64,000 nt of DNA from Marinobacter halotolerans (GTDB lineage: Bacteria > Pseudomonadota > Gammaproteobacteria > Pseudomonadales > Oleiphilaceae): positions 496,001-560,000 of the forward strand of contig NZ_VMHP01000001.1 in assembly GCF_008795985.1 (NCBI RefSeq), written 5' to 3'. Positions 1-8,121 of the stretch are shown piece by piece (within the stretch, counting starts at the first letter, position 1; each line of letters begins with the position of its first letter). The position numbers and the translations under genes were made by a program. The notes beneath the pieces are model-generated. The model worked only from the letters and a program-made list of their open reading frames with translations, was not told the DNA's origin and ran no database searches.

Positions 1-72
1 GGGCTGGACGTAGAAGCCGCCAAAGAGTGGGGCAAACGCACAGTCACCATCTCCTGGAAGGAAGAAGAGTAA
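1..72 (+). CDS. 3' end of an unidentified protein (partial)
   Basis: The first 23 codons are open in frame 1 and end at a TAA at 70-72. The visible tail reads GLDVEAAKEWGKRTVTISWK followed by three glutamates. The gene begins before the window, so neither family nor length can be judged. A hairpin with a short T-run follows immediately, as expected at the end of a real gene. I do not recognise the fragment. Confidence 0.6.
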   Translation, partial: GLDVEAAKEWGKRTVTISWKEEE

Positions 73-100
73 GGCGCCCACTGGCGCCCCACCCGTTTTT
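73..100 (+). terminator. Putative rho-independent terminator of the partial first gene
   Basis: GGCGCC at 73-78 and GGCGCC at 83-88 can form a 6-bp stem around a 4-base loop. A run of five T lies at 96-100, seven bases after the stem. The gap between stem and T-run makes it a weaker match than a textbook terminator. Confidence 0.45.
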
Positions 101-148
101 CTTCGATATGCCGAGCTTTGCCCGTCAAACCTCTGTTTGAAGTTCCGA

Positions 149-2242
149 CTAGCAGGGCTCGTCTGCACTACACAGGTTTACCCTGAAAATACCGTTCTTT
201 CCATCCGATGGAACAAAGGTGCCGTCAGGCTGAAGGCCGTAAATACCGTCACGATCAAACCGGAGTGAAATGACCAGTTCAACGGCCGAGGCCATCTTGT
301 AGTCCAGGATTTCAGTCACCTCACCATATTCGACTCCGTCAACGGCAAACTGCTGCTGTTCGCGGACGATCAGCCGGGTATATCCTGCAGGGCTGGTGGC
401 AAGCAAAATCCTGCGCGGGTTTGACGAGTCGGACTCATCGCTGGCCTGGAAAGCGGCCCAATCATCGCGGCTCAGCTTCAGCCTGGGAGCAGGGCTTACG
501 CTCGGTACGTCAAGATCCACCGAAGATGCGTCGGGTAGGCCGCGCACCGGGTCGCCCTCAGCGAAATATCGTTGAATGCTGGTGTTGGTGCCGTCATTCG
601 TCCAGAACAGCAGGGTATCCTCGTCCGAAACCGCGCCGGCATTCGCCAGAAACGCAACCTTGTCGTTTGCGCCCACATCAAAGGCGCCCCCACCCCCGAT
701 AAAATCGGTAATCTCCATCGTCGATCCGTCTTCGAGCAGGAACAGCTGGTCGGTGCGGACAACTTTGGTAAAGTCGCTGTTATCCACCGAGTTTGTATAC
801 AGCCCCCTGAACCCGAAAGACGAAACATCGCGCTGTGCCAGGTAAAACACCTCGCCGTTATCGGTTATGCGGACCGTTGCGCTACCCAGATCGTCGATAG
901 AATCCCTTGCAGAGCTGCCCGTCTCCCTCACCGCTTCTGTAAACGTGCCGCCAGCACTGCGGACGTAGACGCCGGAGTTCGAAGAGTCAGGCAGCGAAGT
1001 ACCATCGGCGTTGCGAACGGCCAGCCCGAATGCGAGCTGGCCCGCCGGGTTCTGGTCGTATTCCTTGGAGCCGAAGAAATTCGGTTCCAGGTTGCCGGGC
1101 AGGTCCGTTACAGCCCGACGCAGGGATTGCTCCTTCTGGCCAGCGCCAGTAATCGTCCAGAAAGCGCCGCCGACCGAGTAGGGCGAGTCATCAACAACCT
1201 CAAAACCATCCGTATTGGAGCCGGGTTTGAACGTCACCCCGCCAGCCCCGTCAATGCTGAGAGATCCGAAGAGCCTGTTACCCTGGATATTCTCGGTGAA
1301 ATAAATATCGCCGGCGTCCATCGTGGGGAAGCTTGTGCCACCGCGCCTCGGCTCGCCCTCGCGAGCAATAAGGCCCGTCACTCCCGCCGTATTGCGCAAG
1401 AGCACCTCGTTATTCAGACCATCCACGTCGTCTGTCGACGAACCGGCCGACTGCCGGTTGAGAATCCCGCTGAAAATAATCTGGTCGCTATCTGCGGCCA
1501 GAACCTCAAGGAACCCGTTGTAAGAGGCATCACTGGACGGCAGCGTCGTATCATCCGCCTGGACAAGCTCAACGCCAGAGCCGGCGCTCTGGCGAAAAAC
1601 GCCGTCTCTAAGGGACCCGCTGCTATCGGTCTGGTCCGTTGAACCCAGAAACGCTATTGTGCCAAGTCTATTGGTATCAAAGCGCAATTGGGTGCCCACG
1701 GCATCATTGAACACGGCTCCGCCGCCAATACCGGGAGCCGTATCGCCGCTGACCACGACGGCTGTGATGCCGCTATCCAGCCCATCCAGCGTCACCTCAT
1801 CCGAATCCGTACAGCCAGCACTATTGCAGGCAGCCACGACATAACGGGCGCCGTTGCGCTCGGTCAGGCTAATGTTGTTTACGTATTCGTTCGTTGTCAG
1901 GTCGGGACCGATCCGGGAAAAACCACTCACGCCGTCCGGATCTTCGAACACTCGATAAGACGTGGCCTCCGCAACGTCCGGCCAGGTAAAAGTCAGTGTC
2001 CAGTCGTCGTAGGACGGGGTAACTACCGGCGCTGCGGGTGCGTCGGAAACGGTACCGCCGTCTCCGCCACCATCGCCATCATCGCCACTGCCGTTATCGC
2101 CACCACCCCCTGTACTGGTTTCATCGCCTGTCGTGGTGGCGCTGTTGTCGTTGTCCCCGTCGAACCAGTCGCAGGCAGCCAATGAAAAACACACGGCGAT
2201 GATAGTGAGAACCCTGATCGTAAACAGACTTATCGTTTTCAT
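149..2242 (-). CDS. Lipoprotein with fibronectin-III-like domain and NxxGxxAF-type tandem repeats
   Basis: A 697-residue exported protein. A hydrophobic leader ends in the lipobox SLAAC (Cys24), so it should be a lipoprotein, probably in the outer membrane. A flexible Asp/Gly/Ser-rich linker fills about residues 25-68. A fibronectin-III-like domain at about 75-150 carries the SYRVFED strand. The remaining 530 residues contain spaced degenerate repeats of the kind N-x-x-G-x-x-A-F, for example NRLGTIAF, NPAGQLAF and ANDKVAFLA. This matches the repeat style of the choice-of-anchor NxxGxxAF (DUF7453-like) surface proteins, which have no known enzymatic role. It lies 10 bases downstream of a small secreted protein gene on the same strand, so the two are probably co-transcribed. 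Function unknown; beta-propeller folding is an inference. Confidence 0.8.
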   Translation of the reverse strand: MKTISLFTIRVLTIIAVCFSLAACDWFDGDNDNSATTTGDETSTGGGGDNGSGDDGDGGGDGGTVSDAPAAPVVTPSYDDWTLTFTWPDVAEATSYRVFEDPDGVSGFSRIGPDLTTNEYVNNISLTERNGARYVVAACNSAGCTDSDEVTLDGLDSGITAVVVSGDTAPGIGGGAVFNDAVGTQLRFDTNRLGTIAFLGSTDQTDSSGSLRDGVFRQSAGSGVELVQADDTTLPSSDASYNGFLEVLAADSDQIIFSGILNRQSAGSSTDDVDGLNNEVLLRNTAGVTGLIAREGEPRRGGTSFPTMDAGDIYFTENIQGNRLFGSLSIDGAGGVTFKPGSNTDGFEVVDDSPYSVGGAFWTITGAGQKEQSLRRAVTDLPGNLEPNFFGSKEYDQNPAGQLAFGLAVRNADGTSLPDSSNSGVYVRSAGGTFTEAVRETGSSARDSIDDLGSATVRITDNGEVFYLAQRDVSSFGFRGLYTNSVDNSDFTKVVRTDQLFLLEDGSTMEITDFIGGGGAFDVGANDKVAFLANAGAVSDEDTLLFWTNDGTNTSIQRYFAEGDPVRGLPDASSVDLDVPSVSPAPRLKLSRDDWAAFQASDESDSSNPRRILLATSPAGYTRLIVREQQQFAVDGVEYGEVTEILDYKMASAVELVISLRFDRDGIYGLQPDGTFVPSDGKNGIFRVNLCSADEPC

Positions 2243-2252
2243 GGTTTTATCC

Positions 2253-2453
2253 TTAAAAGTTAGTCTCTGGGAATCCTTTCACCTTGCGGTCAAGGGAATC
2301 ATCCGCTTTCTGCTCAACGCTGTCTTCCAGCTGTATCGATGAACGCTCACCGCTCTCCTGAGCCTCTATCGTTGCCTGCCCTGCTACCGCTGACAGCACA
2401 AAAGCAATCAAAAATCCAAATGCCATAACCTGTAGAATGAACGATGTTTTCAT
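2253..2453 (-). CDS. Small secreted protein of unknown function
   Basis: A 66-residue protein. The start at 2453 is chosen because AGGAGG lies seven bases before it; the longer frame upstream to 2561 has no such site. Residues 1-25 form a signal peptide (MKTSFILQVM, then a hydrophobic stretch and SAVAG). The mature part is short, hydrophilic and rich in Glu, Asp and Ser, with no cysteines. It immediately precedes the repeat lipoprotein on the same strand, which suggests a joint job at the cell surface. I recognise no family. Confidence 0.7.
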   Translation of the reverse strand: MKTSFILQVMAFGFLIAFVLSAVAGQATIEAQESGERSSIQLEDSVEQKADDSLDRKVKGFPETNF

Positions 2454-2691
2454 TGCACTGCCTCCTGGCTGAGTCTGACCCCCATCTCCACTGCTCATCA
2501 GACCTGTGAAATGAGCGTATCGGGAACGAACAAAGTCCGGCAGACCGCAACTGGGGGGCAACCTGCCAGCTTTGACCCCCTCATTCGCGGGGGGTATCTT
2601 GATAAGGAACCCATCGGATTGAGCAATTGGAGCGTAATCAATACCAGGTACCAGATATGGACATACCCACTGTGGGTTTCAGGATGATGCG

Positions 2692-3339
2692 ATGAAGTTG
2701 GGGTTTTTACTGGAAGATCATGGAGGCGCCCAAGACTGGCTGCAGGGCGTTTTGACGGAAGTATTCCCGGGCATTTCCGTGACTGTATCTGGTCGCCTCG
2801 GTGAGGCCAGGGACAAGCTGTCTCACTTGCTTCAGGCTGGTTTCACGCCGGATATCGCGCTGATCGATCTGAGCCTGCCCGATGGCACCGGTATCGACTT
2901 TATACGTGATCTGCGCGAGCAGGCTCCGGAATGCCTCTGCATTGTGGTGACCATCCATGACGACGACCGTCATGTCTTCCCTGCGCTCAGGGCCGGTGCC
3001 CGCGGCTATCTGCTCAAGCAACAGCCCCAGGCAGAGCTGGCCCGACGCCTCGCCGGCTTGATTGAGGACGAGCCGCCTTTATCTCCCTCGGTAGCTCGCC
3101 GGGTGCTGGCGACCTTTGCGCCGCCCGACACCTCAAGCCAGCCAGACCTGACGCCGCGGGAGCAAGAAGTACTGGAGCTGATCGCCAAGGGATTCACGCT
3201 CGCTCAGGTGGGACAGGCACTGGGTATCACACGCCACACCACGGCTGGCTATGTCAAAAGCGTTTACCGCAAACTGGAAGTCTCATCACGGGCGGAAGCC
3301 ACCCGCGAAGCCATGCGAATGGGCATGATTGATCGCTAG
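2692..3339 (+). CDS. NarL/LuxR-type response regulator
   Basis: A 215-residue two-component regulator. The receiver domain (about 1-120) has the acidic pair E8/D9, the phospho-acceptor Asp59 in LIDLSLPDGTG and the conserved Lys109 in YLLKQ. A LuxR-type helix-turn-helix occupies about 150-210 (LTPREQEVLELIAKG, then TTAGYVKSVYRKL). It should bind DNA when phosphorylated. Its likely partner is the histidine kinase encoded convergently at 3336-5474; the two genes share four bases at their stop codons. Targets are not visible; the divergent lipoprotein pair next door is one candidate. Confidence 0.9.
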   Translation: MKLGFLLEDHGGAQDWLQGVLTEVFPGISVTVSGRLGEARDKLSHLLQAGFTPDIALIDLSLPDGTGIDFIRDLREQAPECLCIVVTIHDDDRHVFPALRAGARGYLLKQQPQAELARRLAGLIEDEPPLSPSVARRVLATFAPPDTSSQPDLTPREQEVLELIAKGFTLAQVGQALGITRHTTAGYVKSVYRKLEVSSRAEATREAMRMGMIDR

Positions 3340-5474
3340 CTGGCAGGCATTTGCAGCTCAATCTCGAAGCCTTCCCCTGGATCTGTTCGCCATTCCACAG
3401 ATCCGCCAAGATCACGAGCGCGGACCTGCATGGTTTTTAGCCCATGGCCATCGCCCATTCCCGCAGACATGTCGAACCTGCCATTATCCTGGACGCGCAC
3501 GGTCAACTGGCCACCGTGAATGCGCCACACAACCTGCACACGATCGGCCCCTGAATGCTTGATGATATTAGAAATTGCCTCGCGCACGATTCGGGCGATG
3601 TTCGTGGCAGCACGCGCAGACAGATCCTGGTCTGGCAGATCGGAGCCGCCCTGCCATTCCAGATCGATGCCGGAATCGTTCAGACGCTGGCGTACCTCCC
3701 CCTCACAGGCATTGGCCACATCCACCAGACTAACGGCTTGGCCCGAGGCGGTATCCACCAGGCCATGAAGGTCGGCCAGCGCCGAACGGGCAACCTCCCG
3801 GACATTGTCGGTTTCGGCAACGTAGACAAGGCTCAGAAGCCGCGCACCCAAATCGTCGTGCAGATCGCGCATGATACGGCTGCGCTCTCTTTCTGCACCG
3901 GCATCTCTTGCCTGCAGAGCCTGCAGGGCTTTTCCCGTAAGGTCATACAGCAGGTTTGCCACCCGCATGTCCTCCTTGTTGAAAAGCCGCGCGCCGTTAC
4001 TGGCGAATTCCAGCGTTGCCCGCTGATGATCACCTGGCAAAGGAGGCATCTCCATCAGTACACCGTCGCCAGACACCACAACAGCTTCCTGCTGACCCAT
4101 CGCATCCGGCATTTGCAGACTAAGCGGCTGAAAGGTCATCCGCAGCAGGTCCGGCCAGGCCCGGCGGACTTCCGCCTCGGTTGTGGCAGAAAAAAGCTTA
4201 TCGACCAACTCTCTGAGCGCCTCATTCAGGGAAATACCGGTTCGCTGACCGAAGCGGGCCCAAAGCCACTGGCGAAGCGGAAAGTACACCCAACCGGCAA
4301 TGGCGAGCGAGAGGGTCAGCGCGTAGGTACTTGTTAAGCCTGCCCCCATGATCAACACGGCGTCCAGTACCAGCACCATCAAACCTCCGGCAAACCACAG
4401 CCAGGTCTTGAACCACCAACGCTCAATATCGAACAGCCGATAACGCACCAGCCCCGCAGCAATGCCCAGATAAAGAATCAGATAGGCGCCAAAACCCACC
4501 AGTAAAGGCACCAGCGGGGGATAACCAAAGGCAGGAGGAATGATCACAAGTCCCATCAACAGGATGCTGCCAAGGAAAATCGCCAACACACACCATTTAA
4601 GGGCGGCCCGCTCCAGAGGACGCCCCCGGGAAGCCACCCACTGAGCGCCCGCAAAAATCAGCCCCAGCACATACCCGACTACCACCGGTAGATAAACAGT
4701 CAGTTGAGCGCTGTCGCCCACTTGAAGCTCGCTCAGCACCCACATTGCCAGCGCAATCAGAATCATCAGCGTGGGGACGGGAAACCGGGCGAGCGGGCGC
4801 GGGTAAACCCAGAACAAAGAGACCAGAGAGGCATTAACCATCAGGGTGGCCAGGTGATTGACGGCAGCAACCGTCTCGAACACGTCGCCACTCAATATAA
4901 ACTCCCGGTCGCCGTATATGGCGAGGGTGAGGGTATTGACCATGGTTGCCACGCCCGACATCGCATAAAGTCGGGTGGCCACGCTTTGTGGACGGAAAGC
5001 CCAGATCCCCACCGCCACGAGGAGCGCAATCAGCCCATAGAAGGTATGAACGGCAAAGCCGCCAGTCAGCTGCTGCCAGGGCGTATCAATCGCCGCGGCC
5101 GGCACCCGCTCGCCTGAGTCCAGCACGAAGTCGCCGTTTCCTGAGCGAAGCGCGCGGTCAAGGTCCGTCTGGCGCTGCATGAACAGGTTCAGATCGCTGT
5201 AGCTAAGAAGATCCGGCTCTTCCATGACCAGATTGCCATCAAGTTGAATGCGTGTGCCGTCAGCAGTCTCAACGGCGACAAGCACGCTCCCGACGGGAAT
5301 GACACCAGCGTTCGGAGAATCCCGATGCACGCTCTCTACCCGAAGGCCATCCGGACTGGTATGGGGAGACAGCTCCAGACCAAGCCAGGGCGAAGAAAGC
5401 GAAACCTGCGCTGACACCGCAATGGCCAAAATGGCCAACACGGTAATCAACAGAAACCGCTGCCTTGGCGCCAA
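3336..5474 (-). CDS. Membrane sensor histidine kinase, HisKA_3 (NarX/DesK-like) class
   Basis: I choose a TTG start at 5474, giving 712 residues, because GGAGG sits seven bases upstream; the frame stays open to 5597. After one N-terminal membrane segment comes a PDZ-like region (LGLELSPHTSPDGLRVESV). Some eight further hydrophobic segments follow to about residue 390, then a cytoplasmic linker. The phospho-acceptor is His539 in MRDLHDDLGARLLSLV, the HisKA_3 motif. The ATPase domain follows, with N-box REAISNIIKHS and G-box DGHGLKTM. This kinase class works with NarL-type regulators, and one is encoded convergently next door. The signal sensed is unknown. Confidence 0.88.
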   Translation of the reverse strand: MAPRQRFLLITVLAILAIAVSAQVSLSSPWLGLELSPHTSPDGLRVESVHRDSPNAGVIPVGSVLVAVETADGTRIQLDGNLVMEEPDLLSYSDLNLFMQRQTDLDRALRSGNGDFVLDSGERVPAAAIDTPWQQLTGGFAVHTFYGLIALLVAVGIWAFRPQSVATRLYAMSGVATMVNTLTLAIYGDREFILSGDVFETVAAVNHLATLMVNASLVSLFWVYPRPLARFPVPTLMILIALAMWVLSELQVGDSAQLTVYLPVVVGYVLGLIFAGAQWVASRGRPLERAALKWCVLAIFLGSILLMGLVIIPPAFGYPPLVPLLVGFGAYLILYLGIAAGLVRYRLFDIERWWFKTWLWFAGGLMVLVLDAVLIMGAGLTSTYALTLSLAIAGWVYFPLRQWLWARFGQRTGISLNEALRELVDKLFSATTEAEVRRAWPDLLRMTFQPLSLQMPDAMGQQEAVVVSGDGVLMEMPPLPGDHQRATLEFASNGARLFNKEDMRVANLLYDLTGKALQALQARDAGAERERSRIMRDLHDDLGARLLSLVYVAETDNVREVARSALADLHGLVDTASGQAVSLVDVANACEGEVRQRLNDSGIDLEWQGGSDLPDQDLSARAATNIARIVREAISNIIKHSGADRVQVVWRIHGGQLTVRVQDNGRFDMSAGMGDGHGLKTMQVRARDLGGSVEWRTDPGEGFEIELQMPAS

Positions 5475-5560
5475 CTGGAGTCCTCCACATTTCCTTTGTA
5501 TTGTTTCCAGACTAGCGGGACAGGACAGTATTTGCGACACCCTGAATGGGGGGATGAACC

Positions 5561-5586
5561 AAAAAAAGCCCCTGCGGGGCAGGGGC
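5561..5586 (-). terminator. Rho-independent terminator downstream of the porin gene
   Basis: Read on the minus strand: a stem of GCCCCTG (5586-5580) and CAGGGGC (5574-5568) around a 5-base loop, followed directly by seven T (complement of A at 5567-5561). It lies 34 bases after the porin stop and isolates the porin from the kinase gene downstream. Confidence 0.9.
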
Positions 5587-5619
5587 AAAAGACACAACGA
5601 TGACGCTGCTTTGAACTCT

Positions 5620-6939
5620 TTAGAATTTCACTCGCAAACCGGTGGTGACGATGGTTATGTCCTCAAACTGCGGCGCATAACAGGTGTTTCCTGACGTAGT
5701 ACACCATTCGGCACGTTCGTGGCTGTGGACCTTGGCACCTGCGTAGGCGTCAAACAGATCGGTTGGGCTGTAAACATAGCCGACACCGACAACGGAACCT
5801 TTCTCATCGTTCTTGTTCCGGTCGCGAGTCTCGCCGTAATGGATATCGAACGCGTGAGTGCGATTCGGGCGATAACCAAACTTCACGTAACGGAACTGGC
5901 CAAGTTCGCTGTTGGTCGCATCAAACGTGTCTGTCGCTTCCTCTTCTGTCAGGTCCTCTGCGCGGTTCACCGCCGCCAACGTGAGGTTCAGGCCCGTGTC
6001 GCTGTGAAAATAAGAAACGGAACCGCCGTAGGTGCTTACATCCGGAGCATCGGTTCTCAAATTGCCCGTGCAGTCATCTTCAAAGGAATCTTCACTGGGA
6101 TCATAACGTTCACAGAGGTTGGCATTGGGGTCGCCGAAATTCTGCGTTGCCCGGGAATAACCCGCACCAATCAACATGCGCCCCCCAGGGACGCGCAACC
6201 CTGACTTGATGCCAAATTGCACAATAGAATCCTGCCCGTCGCTGCCATCATGGCCGGCACTGGCAGAGATCGTGACCGGGCCAATCCGGGGACTGTCGTA
6301 GCGGATGCGCTGGTGACGGCCGTCGAAGTTATAGTCACGGATACTGCCAGATATGCTCACTTCGTTACCGAACGGGTCGGCCTCGTCAAACGGATTGGTT
6401 TCCGGAGGTGTGCGGTTCGGCCGCCTTCTGACGGAGGACGGGAAGGGTTTGAGCTTGAACCTCAGCTCGCCACCAATCAGGCTGGGATTACGGAAACTGA
6501 TCACACCAGTACCCGAATAATCTCGACGGCCGGCGTCATAAGCAGCACCTTCGCCCATACCCAATGTCAATTTACCGTAGGGTGAGTCGACGAAAACGTC
6601 GGTGATTCGCTCATCAATCTCGGGCCCGGTATTTTTCTGGGCGGGGTCAACGTCATTAGACGCGTTGGCAAAAACTCCCACCTCGATGAGAGCGCCCGCT
6701 GTCCAGCCTTCGATGATCCGCTGGGTACCGCCGATATTGAAGCGCGTCGGGCTGTTACGGTTATCCACGTGGTAAAACTCTTGGTCCGAGCCAAGACCCA
6801 GCTGGTCCGCGTTGTAACCGTCTTTCGCGAACATAATTGCCCTGTTCACCTGGCCACCTACCTCAACTTCAAGGGCCTGTGTCGGGGATGCGGCGATGCT
6901 GAAAAGGCCCGCCGCCAGTATTGATTTAGAAAACCTCAT
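5620..6939 (-). CDS. Outer-membrane general porin (Gram-negative porin, Porin_4-like)
   Basis: A 439-residue protein with a signal peptide cleaved near SPTQA-LEVEVGG. The mature chain starts as a beta strand (VEVGGQVNRAIMF) and ends in TTGLRVKF; the C-terminal Phe is the usual signal for outer-membrane insertion. Length and the alternating polar/hydrophobic strands fit a 16-strand trimeric porin, and loops are rich in Asp, Asn and Pro. GGAGG lies four bases before the ATG. The gene is divergent from a LysR regulator whose downstream operon encodes an ABC importer, so the porin may admit the same substrate to the periplasm. That link is inference. Confidence 0.88.
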   Translation of the reverse strand: MRFSKSILAAGLFSIAASPTQALEVEVGGQVNRAIMFAKDGYNADQLGLGSDQEFYHVDNRNSPTRFNIGGTQRIIEGWTAGALIEVGVFANASNDVDPAQKNTGPEIDERITDVFVDSPYGKLTLGMGEGAAYDAGRRDYSGTGVISFRNPSLIGGELRFKLKPFPSSVRRRPNRTPPETNPFDEADPFGNEVSISGSIRDYNFDGRHQRIRYDSPRIGPVTISASAGHDGSDGQDSIVQFGIKSGLRVPGGRMLIGAGYSRATQNFGDPNANLCERYDPSEDSFEDDCTGNLRTDAPDVSTYGGSVSYFHSDTGLNLTLAAVNRAEDLTEEEATDTFDATNSELGQFRYVKFGYRPNRTHAFDIHYGETRDRNKNDEKGSVVGVGYVYSPTDLFDAYAGAKVHSHERAEWCTTSGNTCYAPQFEDITIVTTGLRVKF

Positions 6940-6999
6940 ATTGCCTCCGGTTTCTTGTTTTGCACTGACTCGTCAGTGGCGTTTTCTGTCTTCACCCCC

Positions 7000-7029
7000 T
7001 TTATCGGCTACTCTTGATACCTATGTAAA
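7000..7029 (-). promoter_or_regulatory. Candidate sigma-70 promoter of the porin gene
   Basis: On the minus strand, TTTACA (7029-7024) and GATAAA (7005-7000) are separated by 18 bases, a plausible -35/-10 pair about 60 bases before the porin ATG. One arm of an 8-bp inverted repeat lies inside the spacer. Confidence 0.4.
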
Positions 7030-7050
7030 TTGAAAACATTAGATAGGTAT
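7017..7050. repeat. 8-bp inverted repeat ATACCTAT-N18-ATAGGTAT
   Basis: ATACCTAT at 7017-7024 and ATAGGTAT at 7043-7050 are perfect inverted copies 26 bases apart centre to centre. They lie in the divergent porin/LysR intergenic region and overlap the candidate porin promoter. A regulator dimer bound across about two and a half helical turns is possible. No protein is shown to bind here. Confidence 0.45.
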
Positions 7051-7065
7051 ATGCGTTTTATGCAT
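7051..7065. promoter_or_regulatory. Candidate LysR-type box (T-N11-A) upstream of the LysR gene
   Basis: ATGCGTTTTATGCAT contains T7052-N11-A7064, the LysR recognition pattern. It shares 11 of 15 bases with ATGCATTAATTGCAT at 8009-8023, upstream of the ABC-importer operon. The position, 18 bases before the LysR start codon, would suit autoregulation. Confidence 0.5.
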
Positions 7066-7082
7066 CTAAGTCGGAGAATCAA

Positions 7083-8006
7083 ATGAATATCAAAAAGTTG
7101 AAATGCTTCCGTGCGGTGGTGATTCACGGCTCGTTGGTATCGGCCGCCTCCATCATGAATCTTAGTCAACCAGCGACCAGTCGTCTGATATCTACGCTGG
7201 AGGACGAGTTGAAGCTTAAATTGTTCAAACGGGAGAAGCGTCGTCTGGTGCTGACGCCAGAGGGAAAAGAGTTCTATCGGGAAGCGGAAAAAATACTGGC
7301 CAACCTGGATGACCTGCCTCGCATTGTCGGCGAAATCAAGGCTGGTGGCACTCGAACGTTGCGCATCGTTGCGCTTGCAAGGCTTGCCAACAGCCTTGTC
7401 TCGCCGGCCCTTGCAAAATTTGTATCACAAAATCCGGAACAGCGTTTCAGCGTCGATGTTCGTGGCCACCGGGACATAGAACAATGGGTGGCCGGTCGCC
7501 ATTACGACATTGCTGTTGCGCTCACCAAGCCCTGCAACCATCCCTCGGTGATTCAACGGCCGTTCTTCGATACCGACGCAATGGTGATGGTGCCCAAGGG
7601 ACATCCCCTTGAAGCGCTGGAGGCAGTCACCGCGGAGCAAATGGCAGAGCACGACATTATCGCCCTAGCGCCTGGCCTGCGACCCAGATTCCAGATGGAA
7701 GAGATTTTCCACTCAGCCGGCGTGGACCTGGATTGCAAAATTGAAACGACCTCCAGCGTACTGGCCTGCCAGATGGTTGTGGAAGGTCTGGGTGTGACCA
7801 TCATTGACCGACTGGCGGCCATGGCCGTCGATAAAGAACGCTTCACCCTCCGCCCTCTGGCCCCGAACTACCGGCTCCAGTTCGTACTGTTGTTTCCACC
7901 GGGTTTCGAGGAGACCTCCGCTACGACCAGTCTGGTGCGCTGTCTACAGAATCAGGTCCGTGAATCTTTGGGGGAGCACGCCACCATGACGGGCGACCCG
8001 GATTAA
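7083..8006 (+). CDS. LysR-family transcriptional regulator
   Basis: A 307-residue regulator. The N-terminal winged helix-turn-helix is typical (LKCFRAVVIHGSLVSAAS, then LSQPATSRLISTLEDEL, and LVLTPEGKEFYREAEKIL). The effector-binding domain fills about 90-295 (TLRIVALARLANSLVSPAL at its start). It is divergent from the porin and 115 bases upstream of the ABC-importer operon on the same strand, the classic position for a local catabolic regulator. Matching T-N11-A sites lie on both sides of the gene. The inducer would be the transported substrate or a breakdown product, which is not identifiable here. Confidence 0.9.
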   Translation: MNIKKLKCFRAVVIHGSLVSAASIMNLSQPATSRLISTLEDELKLKLFKREKRRLVLTPEGKEFYREAEKILANLDDLPRIVGEIKAGGTRTLRIVALARLANSLVSPALAKFVSQNPEQRFSVDVRGHRDIEQWVAGRHYDIAVALTKPCNHPSVIQRPFFDTDAMVMVPKGHPLEALEAVTAEQMAEHDIIALAPGLRPRFQMEEIFHSAGVDLDCKIETTSSVLACQMVVEGLGVTIIDRLAAMAVDKERFTLRPLAPNYRLQFVLLFPPGFEETSATTSLVRCLQNQVRESLGEHATMTGDPD

Positions 8007-8008
8007 TG

Positions 8009-8023
8009 ATGCATTAATTGCAT
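8009..8023. promoter_or_regulatory. Candidate LysR-type box upstream of the ABC-importer operon
   Basis: ATGCATTAATTGCAT is a 15-bp palindrome with 5-bp arms that contains T8010-N11-A8022. It begins three bases after the LysR stop codon and lies about 100 bases before the binding-protein start, a normal distance for an activator site. See the sister site at 7051-7065. Confidence 0.55.
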
Positions 8024-8121
8024 AGAAATATGACTTATATTCAATTTTAAAATCAATTCGCCCTACCTAGACTGGTCCCACTCGAAGATCAGAATCTCCA
8101 ATAACGACAACAGGAGGAGAG

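Noticed and set aside
125..140. TCAAAC-CTCT-GTTTGA hairpin as terminator of the repeat lipoprotein
   Set aside because: The stem is only 6 bp and AT-rich, and no T-run follows on the minus strand. It may be chance.
572..1642. Long plus-strand open frame opposite the repeat lipoprotein
   Set aside because: It has no recognisable domain or ribosome site and is fully antisense to a gene with a clear lipoprotein signal and repeat structure; a by-product of high GC content.
2041..2170. GC-rich repetitive DNA as a possible tandem repeat or mobile scar
   Set aside because: It is the coding sequence of the Asp/Gly/Ser-rich linker of the lipoprotein. The repetition comes from the amino-acid composition.
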